DNA of 64,000 bases from Polytrichum commune (taxonomy: Eukaryota > Streptophyta > Polytrichopsida > Polytrichales > Polytrichaceae). The notes below the pieces were generated by a model that was not told the DNA's origin, did not search any database, and saw nothing but the letters and a program-made list of their open reading frames with translations. Every line of letters starts with the position of its first letter. Position 1 is the stretch's first letter. This document shows, piece after piece, positions 22,825 to 33,900 of the stretch. The stretch spans positions 11,654,001 to 11,718,000 of the forward strand of contig OX485804.1 of assembly GCA_950295325.1 (NCBI GenBank), given 5' to 3'. A program made the position numbers and the translations under genes.

Positions 22825-24510
22825 CTGTCACACTCCAATTCAGTGGGAGGCCAGTTTTCCTACCAGCATTCATTAGCCCCAACATTGTGTTATTTTGAAT
22901 GTAAGAAGGATGCAAGAACATTTCAAGATGTACAACCAAATTTGGCCAATCACAATGGCTAATTGAGAAGGCCAAGGCACAACGTGTCCAAGCCACATGT
23001 TTGAATAAATAAATAAATAAATAGGAATTTTTTTGAATTTACTAACCCGCTATTTAACCTGTCAGAATAGCATAACTTCCTGAAAGTGTCACTTTGTGGC
23101 TCACCTACCTTAGCACACAAAAGTACCAACCACATTGATAAGGAGGTAACCATGACAACAGTATTGTATTCTCTACGTACCAGAGCATTTGACACAAGTA
23201 ATTGCTGATCCAACAGAAACGCATTTGAAAATTTTTGTTGCTTCCTCTTCATACAAATGTTCACCTCTTTCATTCTAGGGCCCGATGTAAGTGATGTAGC
23301 CTACACATATCCAGTGAATATCTAAACATTCTTACAGCAACAAGTATGTCCTACCAGACACATCAGAACATGTACTGCCAAATCTGTAACAACGGCTTAA
23401 GGTAGAATGCTAACTTTCTGTTTATAAAGATCGAGAAAACATGTGAGATAACTAAGGTTTTAAATCAACAAGACACAAGTACATTCTGGTATTCCAAAAA
23501 ACTGCACCTCACCAAACCCTTGAATGAAGCAGACAAGTATTCTCACTCGAACATCACCTCTGCCAGAGGAAGATACAAGAGCCCTCCTTCTCAAAATATC
23601 AACGAATTCACTTGCACCATGTGAACTATTTGAGAAACCAAAACATTGGATGCTTTGCCTCCGCAGCCACTGCATGAACACGTACATCCAATGCAGTGAG
23701 CTCTTTTGCAATGGTTATGGAACAAATTTTCATTCTTCAACCTAATTGCAGCAAAGTAATCAGATTGTTGTCATATCATGTAAAATGGTTTTTCAATGCA
23801 GAAAAATGATTATATGTACCCCTCTTAAGAATACCAAAGCCTTGCAACCAACCTCCTAACTCCGCACTTCTCTCTATAGAACTGTATATTGTGCAAGACA
23901 GGAGTGAGATGACCTGCTAATATCACCAATAAGGTGTCTTCTTGACATCAATTCATCTCATGAAGACATGATATCCATGATATCCATGACTTGCAGATGC
24001 TAGTGGACCACCTCCAACATCCATGTCAAACTCCTCATCTGGGTGACAGAACAACTTACCCACAATTGATCCTCGTTAACTCCTCTTTATGGCTGGAATA
24101 TGAGAATTCAAAATCTTTGTCTTCCCCATTAGGAATCGTCAGACCTTCAGTCAACACTACTCATCTCCAGCGCACTGATGAGCATCTTGACTGCCATCTG
24201 GACACCCAACCTGTCTTCAAGAAAATTACAAAGGACTGAATTATCCATGTTTGCAACATTGCAACCCGACTGTTAGCCAAAAATGGCAATAGCAACATTT
24301 CCAGTCAACTTTGGGGAAAAGGAAAGCATCCAACTGTGGCACTATTTGGGCTTATATATTTCCAACTGCCAAGATGCCCTTGAATTCAAGATACTGAACA
24401 TGTAGATAGGCAAGCATTGGTTATAGAGAATTTTTCAAGAACCTAATGAGAACACCGTATAACAACACTTACAAAGAGCATTCTAATGCACCCGCCCATT
24501 CACTTCGCTC

Positions 24511-24568
24511 CTACACTTCTTTGGGCTTGGGAACTGGCTTGTACTCGAAATCATCAATTTTCACCCTC
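24511..24568 (-). pseudogene. captured terminal exon, unidentified gene
   Basis: After the acceptor-like GTTGGCGCAG the minus strand reads RVKIDDFEYKPVPKPKEV followed by a stop (24511-24513). The compositional style and the acceptor suggest the last exon of a conserved host gene picked up by the CACTA element. I do not recognise the protein and saw no adjoining exon. Confidence 0.4.
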
Positions 24569-27183
24569 TGCGCCAACCAAAAACCCACAAGTATCAACAA
24601 CTGGTGGTGAATCACGCATATGGATTCAACAACCAACCAGTTAACATAAATTAGAGGGATAAAGATGAGGTCCCATTAGCCATTTTGGCTTCCTGGACTT
24701 TAAAGTCGATTTCACTTCATTGCTCCAAAAAATAAATTTTAGACAACAAGCTAAAGTTAACAATTACTTAGATGAAAGCCATGCTCACTCTTTTGATGTG
24801 AAGAGTTTTCTGAACTCTTGAATTTGGTCATCTAAACTTCATGTCTGAAGTGGAAAAATCAATGTATTGGAGAATTTATGTCCTTGTGCAGAATTACTAT
24901 GAAGGAAAAAGACCTTAAATTATATGTGTGATATTTGAATATGCTCTTGTGATTTTTCCTACTTGCACTAGGATATCAATTCAACTCCAATATTCTCGAA
25001 TGTGTTGTCATTGATATTCACATTTGATCTAAAACGACATTATAGATAATGGCATGACAAAGGCTTCCTCTCAAACTCACAAAGAGTTACATAGCGGGAC
25101 CAAGTTGTCTTTCACAGACCTTCCTGAATCCAACCTTCATGGAGGGTAAATATGCCGAGAAGGTTTTTGGTTTTTAGATTAAAAAATCCTCTGAGTAAAG
25201 CAGTAGAATTCCTTCCTGTAATCTGGTCATGGTGCTCTTTTACTATCTTCTTAAAAGGAACGCCAAAGTTACCAAAGTTACTTCATATTCCTAAGAATAA
25301 TGACTGCAACAAGCACATTGAGGCAACAACTCTTTCTCACAAGTGGTATCAAAATAAGCAATCGCAAATGATCATTATAAAGTCAGACTGTGTCAAAACC
25401 CTCACCTTTCTCAGGTGTTATAATTCCATACCAATTCAGCAATCATCAATTGTCTCTACAATTGTTTGTTTCCTTCTGCAGTGTGCACCACCAGAGGTAA
25501 AAAAACAGCCTTCGACTCCCATATGCCTGAGCTCAAAGACCATCTATGAAACACATCCAATCAATTTGAGGCAATTTGTGTGCAATCTTTTCAATCAACT
25601 CGTTGGACACAGATTTGTAACCAGTGTGAAAGGAGTACCAGCATTTCTTTCCCTGTTGCTTGTTTACTGATTAGTTGGGCATACTGAGTTGGAGATCGGT
25701 TTCACTCCCTGGAATCTCCTGTCACAACAGCCAAGAATGCCATCTTCAAATTCATACCAGAAGTTACATGAATCTCAGGGTTGGTTTATACCAAGACGAT
25801 GCAAAATGACCATTTAATTCAATGATACCCTCAAAACGTTGTATTTGGCTATGGGAAATAAGCAAAATCCTCCTAGTAACCACAAAGAAACTATCTACTC
25901 TGGCAATGTAAGATTCCAAATGAACTTCTCATCCACATAGAATGGAATGGACCATGGCCTTCAGTAGACCACAACTTGGACCACAACCTATTTATCAGCC
26001 AGGCATGGCTTTAAGAATTCAAGTAATCCCTTGCTCTGGTCCCAGTGTAAACCACCCCACACTACCCAATTCAACACATGTCTTGAACTTAATGTTCAAG
26101 GAAGTCAGTGAACCACTTAAGTGTGGTGGAGGGAATCATCACATACAAATGCACCTCATTCACCAAACAAAATCGCCCTGAAATAGTATGCAGTCTGGAG
26201 GTTACTTTCCTTATTAATTCAGCACCGGAATAAGCTTTGAAGCTCTGAAATTAGTCTGGTCAAACACATTTGAGATATTTTCGCCATAAACCTACAGGAG
26301 GTCAAGCTTTTAACATAATTGGATGAGAGGTGCGCTCGTATGCAATAATCCCCTCTCCACCAGAAGTCTCACGCTTGAAAGAATGTACTCAAGGGAACTT
26401 TCTTTTTTAAACTCCTCCAGACCGAGAATTGCCCAAAAGGAGATCAGTGATCACCTTGTAAGTACTCAGCATTCAGATCTGTGAAAACTGCACACCTTTA
26501 TTTGTTCAGTCCTGGATACATTATCTTGCTGGATGTCTATAGGCCCACAATCTGTACGAGCATTGAAGGCCACATTGATGATGAGTAATACAGAGACAAG
26601 TAATAACCTCAACATATACAATTGACCAAAAACTTCCATGCCATAACATGCATGTCTTTCATACTTTAAATCATATAGGTCAAAAATACTCCAGTATTCA
26701 AATATAGCCATTATCTTATCTTACTTCATACTCTTGCAACATCAAATTGAAGAAAAAGAACTGTGTGAGTAATGCCTGCTTGGGCAGCAATCGTTACAGC
26801 CAAACTCACTGATCCCCACCTGAGGGACCCTGCATTTAGAGAAGGGGCTAATGAAAGTGCACTCTTGTGAATAAGAGTCAGAACAGGGCACACACAAACA
26901 TGAAAACAACCCCATGTATGCCAATCAGTGTCTCTAGAACCAACAACAACAAAAAGGCAGCAGAGTATCTTTTACTGGAACTCACAAACCCTTCAAAAAA
27001 GGATAGCTTTATTGCCTCAAATCCCTATATATACATGAAACCTAAGGTCTTTGACCATGTTCTTCCCTTGCATGAAATGCATAAATCCCCCACCCCAACA
27101 GCATGAAATACAATTCTCTCGTACTCTCTGCCTAAAAGCATTTTACTATATAGACATGTGTTATATGCAATGACTGGATATGC

Positions 27184-27282
27184 TTATGCTTTTAAGGTTC
27201 CATCAAGAGTTTTTTCATACTCTTCAATGGATTTAAACAGCTCTGAGAAGTTTCCTTTGCCAAAACCACCGCACCCCCCCTT
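27184..27282 (-). pseudogene. HPPD: captured last exon of 4-hydroxyphenylpyruvate dioxygenase
   Basis: A 99-nt exon preceded by the acceptor TTGATTCAG encodes KGGCGGFGKGNFSELFKSIE, then EYEKTLDGTLKA and a stop at 27184-27186. GGCGGFGKGNFSELFKSIEEYEK is the C-terminal signature of HPPD, the iron enzyme that makes homogentisate for tocopherol and plastoquinone synthesis; the family's C-terminal helix gates the active site. Only this exon is present, on the minus strand in the middle of the CACTA element, so it is a gene fragment carried by the transposon. The exon itself has no lesion, which suggests recent capture. It could still be spliced into a transcript running through the element. Confidence 0.82.
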
Positions 27283-27951
27283 CTGAATCAATGCACCTGT
27301 CAAACATTCCAAATTCTTAAATACTGTCAAACAACTTCCAGTATTGAGAATGACCAGCATTGTGTTATTTTGAATATGTCGATTTTGAAAATATTTTAGT
27401 TAATGAGAACTACTTTCACAAGTATTCATACATATTAAACCTAATTAAGTGCGATTAAACGTAATAATTTGTAAATAACCATTACGTGAAAATTGAAAGT
27501 AGTTCAGCGCAAGGCTTAAGCCTTTTGAGAGCATTCATACACAATGAGAACGTGTTAAATGCAAAGGTTTGGGTTTTGGGCAACCTGGACTTCTTTCAAA
27601 TTTAAAATAAAGTGAAGACTAACGGTCAATGACCCTAAACTGGCCTTAACCCTACCCGCCATCGAGAGCACCCTAGCCTCCCTCCCTCCCTCCCCGCCAT
27701 TCACCGCACCCTAACCTCCCTCCCTTCCTTCCCCGCCATCCACCGTTCGGTACTGCCTCGACATTCCAAACGATCCCCGACTGCCACCTAAGTGAACTAC
27801 TGTAGTGCTTGCGCATCCAGTGTAGGTGTAGCGTTCAACAACCTGATAATTGGTTGGAGTAGAAAAACCAAGCCTGCAACAATGGCGTGGATAATTTACA
27901 TACCAGCTGACACCACCCATCCCTTCCTCTGGAGCTTCGGGTTGTTGAGGC

Positions 27952-30900
27952 ATGGACACGGAAGATGGGTTTGAGAATGCTAGCTATGAGACTAGTGAGG
28001 GCGACACAATAAGCGGTAGTGAGAGCGGACCATGGAGCAAGAGTGAGGGCGCCGAAAGTAGCAGCGACAGTGAGGCCAGCGAATCACCAAGCAAGGCCTT
28101 GCAAGAAACACAAGTTCCCCTAACGGCATATGAGGCTGCTCGCTTGAAGAGGATAGAGAGTAACAACAAGAAGCTTGAGGAGTTAGGGTTACATGCGCTT
28201 GCAAATGAAGTCGGAGTACTGAAGGCGGAGAAAGGCAGGCATCCCGAAAAACAAGGAGCTAGTCGTCCGCAGGTATCACACCAGGTGGGGGAGTTTTCGA
28301 GGATCACGAGGTCACGGAGAGCACCATCTCCGACGTCCCTGTCGGATCAAGCTCGTATCCAGGTAAGTATTCATCTTCATCTTTACTCAAAGGTTGTTTT
28401 CTCTTGCAACCCTAAAGTCTCCAGCCTCAACATTTCCAGGCTTTAGGGTCTAGGGTTGAGAGATTTAGTTTCTTCTGAATCCACTGTGTACAACAGTTGC
28501 GATCCATGGTGAAAGTGAGGTCGTCGGCTATGAGATCCATAAGGCCTGCCACATTGCCTCCACCTCCTGCTGCTGCTCCTCCCAACGATGCTGGCGAGGC
28601 TGTGAGAGAAGCTGCCGAAGATGGTGTTCCTGCTCCTGTCGCCATTACTGTCATCGCTCCCTTCAATCTCTTCCCTTCTCCTTCTATACTTGCTTTCTGT
28701 GTCCCTTTCATTTGGTTTCAAAAACCCATAAAATCTAGGGAGTAATAACCCTCAATTTCCCACAAATTATATACTCAACGGCCACTCATCGTGTCAATCT
28801 CATTTCAGCTTACAGTACAAAAATTGCATGACATTTACAAATTTTAAGAACAAAGTTTCAAGCCTTGAGGATAATCATGGAGCTTCAACTTCCATTTTTG
28901 TGCCAAATTTGGTAGATTTACTAATTATGAAAGTTAGAAAAGTGGCGAGGCCACATCGTGGCATGTAAGTACTCTAGACTCTGAGTGACATTTGATCATG
29001 TGCTGTGCGAACTCTTACATGGTGACCTGTGATTGGTTACTGAGGTGGTGTTAGGAACTGTCCCTACTCCGCACCCCATCCGCAGAGACTAATCGTGAAA
29101 CAACACCTGGAGAGTAAAGTTCACTTGAGGTCCAAAATGTGCAGATAGGGCTTCGCAGGCAGCATGTCAAGGAAGGTCAATGATTACGTGGATGAAAATT
29201 TTGAAACCACATAGTGAACCATATGGAATCAGGTGACAGTGGAATCAACTGTGTCCAGCATAATGAAGGTTCCCCCAAGCTTTGACTTGCGTGGGGTTCT
29301 CCATATGTATGGGTTTCTGTAAAGTTAGCTGTTAATTAACGGGTGCAAGCATTGCAGTTTTCCCCCCTTTCACGTGCTCTGCCTTTTGAGCACTTTTTGG
29401 AACATTCTGAGTATTCTGATTGACACTGTGAGTACTCAAGAAGATGCTACAGGTTCTCACCATTCCTTCTCAGCACGCATTCAGTTATTTCATGAACTGA
29501 ATGCAAATCTTTCTGCAGTGCCTTTCTTTGCCATTTTGGTTTGCTGGCAGATGTTGCATTGTGGTGTTGCTTTGTCTACTCTCTGGCTTTGATGTGCAAT
29601 GGGTTTTGGATGCAATGGGGATGTAATGCTCATTTACTTTTGCTCTTTCTTTTACTCCAATTCTGCTTTCGACCAGGAGATTGATCCTGTAACAGCCTTG
29701 GCTAATAAAATGTTTGTGAATGTCGTAATAGGTTGTGCATGTGAGGGCCAGGAGCAAGAAAGTTGTCAGAGAGCTCTGGTAACCTAATATGTTTGATTCA
29801 CTCTTTTGCGTGGTAGCTTATAGTTTTGATCCTTTAATTTGAGAAATGTTGGATGGAATGGACCAGAGTATAATATTACCAGAGTGTAGAAATCATGGGT
29901 GCTTTGCATCTATAGTTTGCATATAGTTCCCCAACACCTACATATTATCCTCTGAGCATGAGACTCTTCACTTTGATAATGAAAACAGAATGGTTATCAT
30001 ATTTTAAGTACACAATCCAATCTCTTTTAAACACTTATTTTTCTGGTATCTGTTCTTGGGTAAAGACCAAACCACAGTGGTATCAAATATAGGTGTTTGA
30101 TTATTAAGAGCCTTGCTGCACTTGCCGGTCACAGAGCCACTCCGGTTTTGTGACGATCCTTTTGCATCCCAGGATGTGGGCCTCGGTGAGGAAATGCTAA
30201 ACCAGCTACCTTTTGGTATTGTTCACACTTGAGATGAGCGGCTCCTAGGTAGAGGCTAAGGTAACTACGTACTAAAGGTTAGTTTCCATGGAGGTGGGCG
30301 GCCACCAGATTCTAGTGGAAATGCAGATTCCACATGGAAACTAACCTGATGAGTAACTGTAGTTTTCATGTGATGGAGGCAGTTACTTTCATCATCGCCT
30401 CATCCAGGCAGTGAGCGTTGGTGTATGCAAAAAAACATTGCACCACCACTTACACAAGTTACAACCACCATCCACACCAATACCCCTGCCTCTCACCTTT
30501 TTCCCCTGCCAATCACTCCGAAAACTTGTGCATGAACTGTTTCTGTGCATTTGTTGTTTTGTGGAAAACTTGATTGAGGTCCTGTAGCAGCAGGGTCGTG
30601 AAGCTTCGTGAAGCTCGGACTTTGTTAGTTTTGAAGGTCGTGGGACTTCAAGTTAGCTCCAACTTCGAAGGATGGCTGTGTTGATGGAGGTATGTTAATG
30701 AGGGCTATGTCTAACTCGAGTTTAAGGAGATCAGTAATAAGTTAGTCGGGGTTCAAGTGTGTCTCCATGCCCGAGGTGAAGAAGCTTCAAGTTCAGCTTG
30801 GACTTCTGTGATGGAACTTGAGGATTTTTGATTTGCCTGTTTTGGCTAGCTTGGCAACCTGTGAAGAAGCAACTTTGTAATCGATTAACCCTTACTGTTG

Positions 30901-33900
30901 ATGATGAGATATGGGGTCTTTTGGGTTGCGGTGTCTTAATCTTGAAGAAGTCGGGCAATTGTTGAAGATTGATCCACCATGTGCAAGCTCGTCCTCTACA
31001 ACTAGGTGGCACTCGAGAGTCACTTTGGGTTTTTGCAATGATCTCTTAGTACTACTCATGTCTATGGTTTGAAGATTGAGGAGAAATTGAGTGACGCCCC
31101 AGAGAGAGAGAGAGTTGTTGATTGATGAGTGAATTAGAAAGTTGGATGAATTTGGTAAGATTCTTGGCCGGAAGTTGCATGGTGAGCAATGCGCACAGAC
31201 TAGGAAAAAGACTAGTTGCATCAAGTCCAGTGTTTAGGAGACGCCTGTTGCAAGTGAGAAGTCTACCGCCACACAGAAGAAGAATTGTGGTTTACTGCAG
31301 GGATGGAAGTTTACATAATTTGTGGGTCACTTGTATTATAGCAATTGCAGAGAGAATTAGTAATTTATCCTTTGCTTTTCTTTCTAAGTTTCCGTGAAGA
31401 ACTTCAAGATGTACAACTAATGCTTTTCATGCTGAGTCAATTATTTTATGAGTAATCCAGGATGCATAAGTTCATAAATAAAAGGTTACTTGTTGGTGTC
31501 TTTCCCTATAATCCAGATAGTTGGCATGTTAATCTGTTAAATGATTAGCAAGTCAGATTATTATGTGTAGGTTTGCAAATGGGGACTCTAAAGTCAATCA
31601 TTTGTATTGGTACTTTGATATGATATGCTCAAGTCGACATCATGATATGTGAGTAGGCATTTCTGAGAAGGGCATGAGCAGATTACACTTTTGCTTTGGT
31701 ACAACTTCCATTCAGTGACCTTGCACATTTTCTGGCATGTAGAAACAACAACATACCTCTCTAGATTTCCCGGAGAGCAACAACATACCTCTCTAGATTT
31801 CTTAGCTTCTAGACTTCTGATGTTAGTCATTCAACTGCATAACTTGACTATTTCTTGTCACAATGTGTGCAGAAGGTGACAAACACTAGTATGATCGTTG
31901 AACATTTTAAATTGGTACTAGTAAAGTATGGAAGTACTAACTACTGCATAGGAACTACATGCATTAGACGAAGAGGGGAGGAGGACCAGAAGGAACTCGG
32001 AAGCAGTGTTGCGAACTTCTCCAGCTCCTGAAGCTCCTGCAAAGGTGCGTGTATGTACTCCAGTTCTAATGCTGCAAACAATGCCAGGTGTTGGTTCAGC
32101 TTATGCATTATCTCAACTGTTAGTAAGCTTAGCAATTTGAGAACTAGGAGTCCAGGGTCATCTCCCTATATTTTTATGGCAAGGCTTGAGTTATGTGTAT
32201 AGAACCTGGAATAAGTCAGTGAATCCACATGTGCAAGGGAAACCTGAATTGTCCGAGCCGGCGAAGTGGGAAACCAGAAGGCCCTATAGTGTGAACAACA
32301 CACCCGCTTCAGCACGTTCTCCGCCTTCACAACCTTCAGGTGCAAAATTTGCGGTGCCACGCGCAATTAGTCAACAAGACTCCGCAATACGAAAGGAAGC
32401 ACGCAACATGTCGACTAGTATGACGTGGTCATCTAACGATGGGGACGAGCATGACTTTCTGGAGGAGGAAAGCCTACTGGAGGATTTTGCACCACCGCCA
32501 GCAAGGAGGTTCGATGGTTCACGTTCTTCTGGTAGGACCTCTGAGCTTGGGCTGGACGACTATGCAAGCATGGACCTAAAGATTATGAGCAAGGAGTTGG
32601 AGATGTTGAAGGTACAGAGGGCTCAAAAGCAACGTCTTGCGGCTAAGCTCAGTCCAGAGGCAGTTGCGGGGGGAGAGTTCGATGATCTTCCACGCAGCTC
32701 GGAAGCTGACAAATGCCACCGGAGGCGACTACATACACAACGATTGCAACAGGAAGCACCGGTTCGAGAGCAACATGGAAGAAAGCGATACACAGTGGAA
32801 GTGGATACGAAGGGAAATCCATGCGGGGGAAACCGTCACTTATGGCTGAAATGCCTACGAGGCCATGCAGTTGACTTGGACTTCAGTGTGGACAACTACA
32901 ACGACCACAATGCAATGACGTTGTTGAACATCAAGAAGAGGGTGGATAATACCTTTGAGTATGAAGGTGGCATTGGGCACGTCACAGAGTGGTCCTTCCA
33001 TGCAAATCTAAAATCACAGTTGAAGATGAAGAGGTATGCCATGAAAAAGTTAATGGTCGCTGGCAGAGAGAAACCAAAGCACATCAGGCAAGACCATTGG
33101 GTCAACCTCTCAGCACTAATCGCAGACGAGAAGAAGGTAAAGCAAGCGGAGACACTCACTCTAAATCGCGCTCAACTGAAGCGACTTTCCCATGCAGGCA
33201 GGTCCGAGGGGGAGGTAACGGCAAATCTGGTAAGTAACTCTCCTAAGTTTCTACTCTTGTCATGTTACAGTCATATTTTAGTCATATTTTAGTCTGAAAT
33301 TCCACATAGCCTATACTCCCTATAAATTTGCTAATCTAAAGAAGTTTTATGAAAAATTTCCAAGCTCTTTAGTCGGAATCCGCAAAAGTCTATAAAAGTG
33401 TCGCTTTTAGGCTCAACTGCCTTATCTGGAATTTGGTGGACTTGCTGAACTTGTGCACATAGGCCTCCACTTGCTCTTTTTTATTAGAAGAAAAATCACT
33501 CTATAGAAATCTATGTCATCATGTCAGATTCTTCGTGTCCTTTATACCCTTCATTAAATAGATACATCTCACATAGCCATCTCTTTCTTAAAGACCTCAA
33601 ACTACCCAACCCAATATTGCATAATTTCTAATCCCACCGCAAGCATGTGTTGAAAGTCGTGCAAAATCCCATTCATTTGGCATTTAGCATCTAGCATTTA
33701 GCATTCATTGGTTTTTCGCAATCAGGAATCATACTAGATTACATTAAGTCGGAGTGTAAGGTGGTAGCGTGAGAGCTTGTTGATTTGCGAAAAGCAAGAG
33801 AAAAGAGTGACAGTTTGCTCACAAAACCTGACCCCTGAGAGTTCAAGCGCAGATTTTTAGTTCCCAATCACCCCAAAAGGTACGACAGGCCGTGGCTGGG

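Larger units (their letters stand above)
22828..27951. other. central region of the CACTA element with foreign exon-like islands
   Basis: This 5-kb stretch separates the two divergent element genes and should hold their promoters. It looks like ordinary AT-rich intron or intergenic plant DNA rather than transposon repeats. Minus-strand exon-like islands occur: an HPPD terminal exon (27184-27282), a terminal exon-like piece (24511-24568), and possible coding-like bits around 23980-24050 (KLFCHPDEEFDMDVGGG) and 23640-23715 (KELTALDVRVHAVAAEAKHP). The last two are not identified and are weak. Confidence 0.55.

Noticed and set aside
25152-25670. 172-codon plus-strand frame in the CACTA core
   Set aside because: No domain, biased composition like non-coding AT-rich DNA, no splice or promoter support; chance frame.
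28427-28721. Ala/Gly-rich minus-strand frames in tnpA-like intron 1
   Set aside because: Low complexity and open in several frames, so coding is not supported, though a captured fragment remains possible.
32637-33237. Secondary plus-strand frames overlapping tnpA-like exon 3
   Set aside because: Out-of-frame shadows of the conserved exon.
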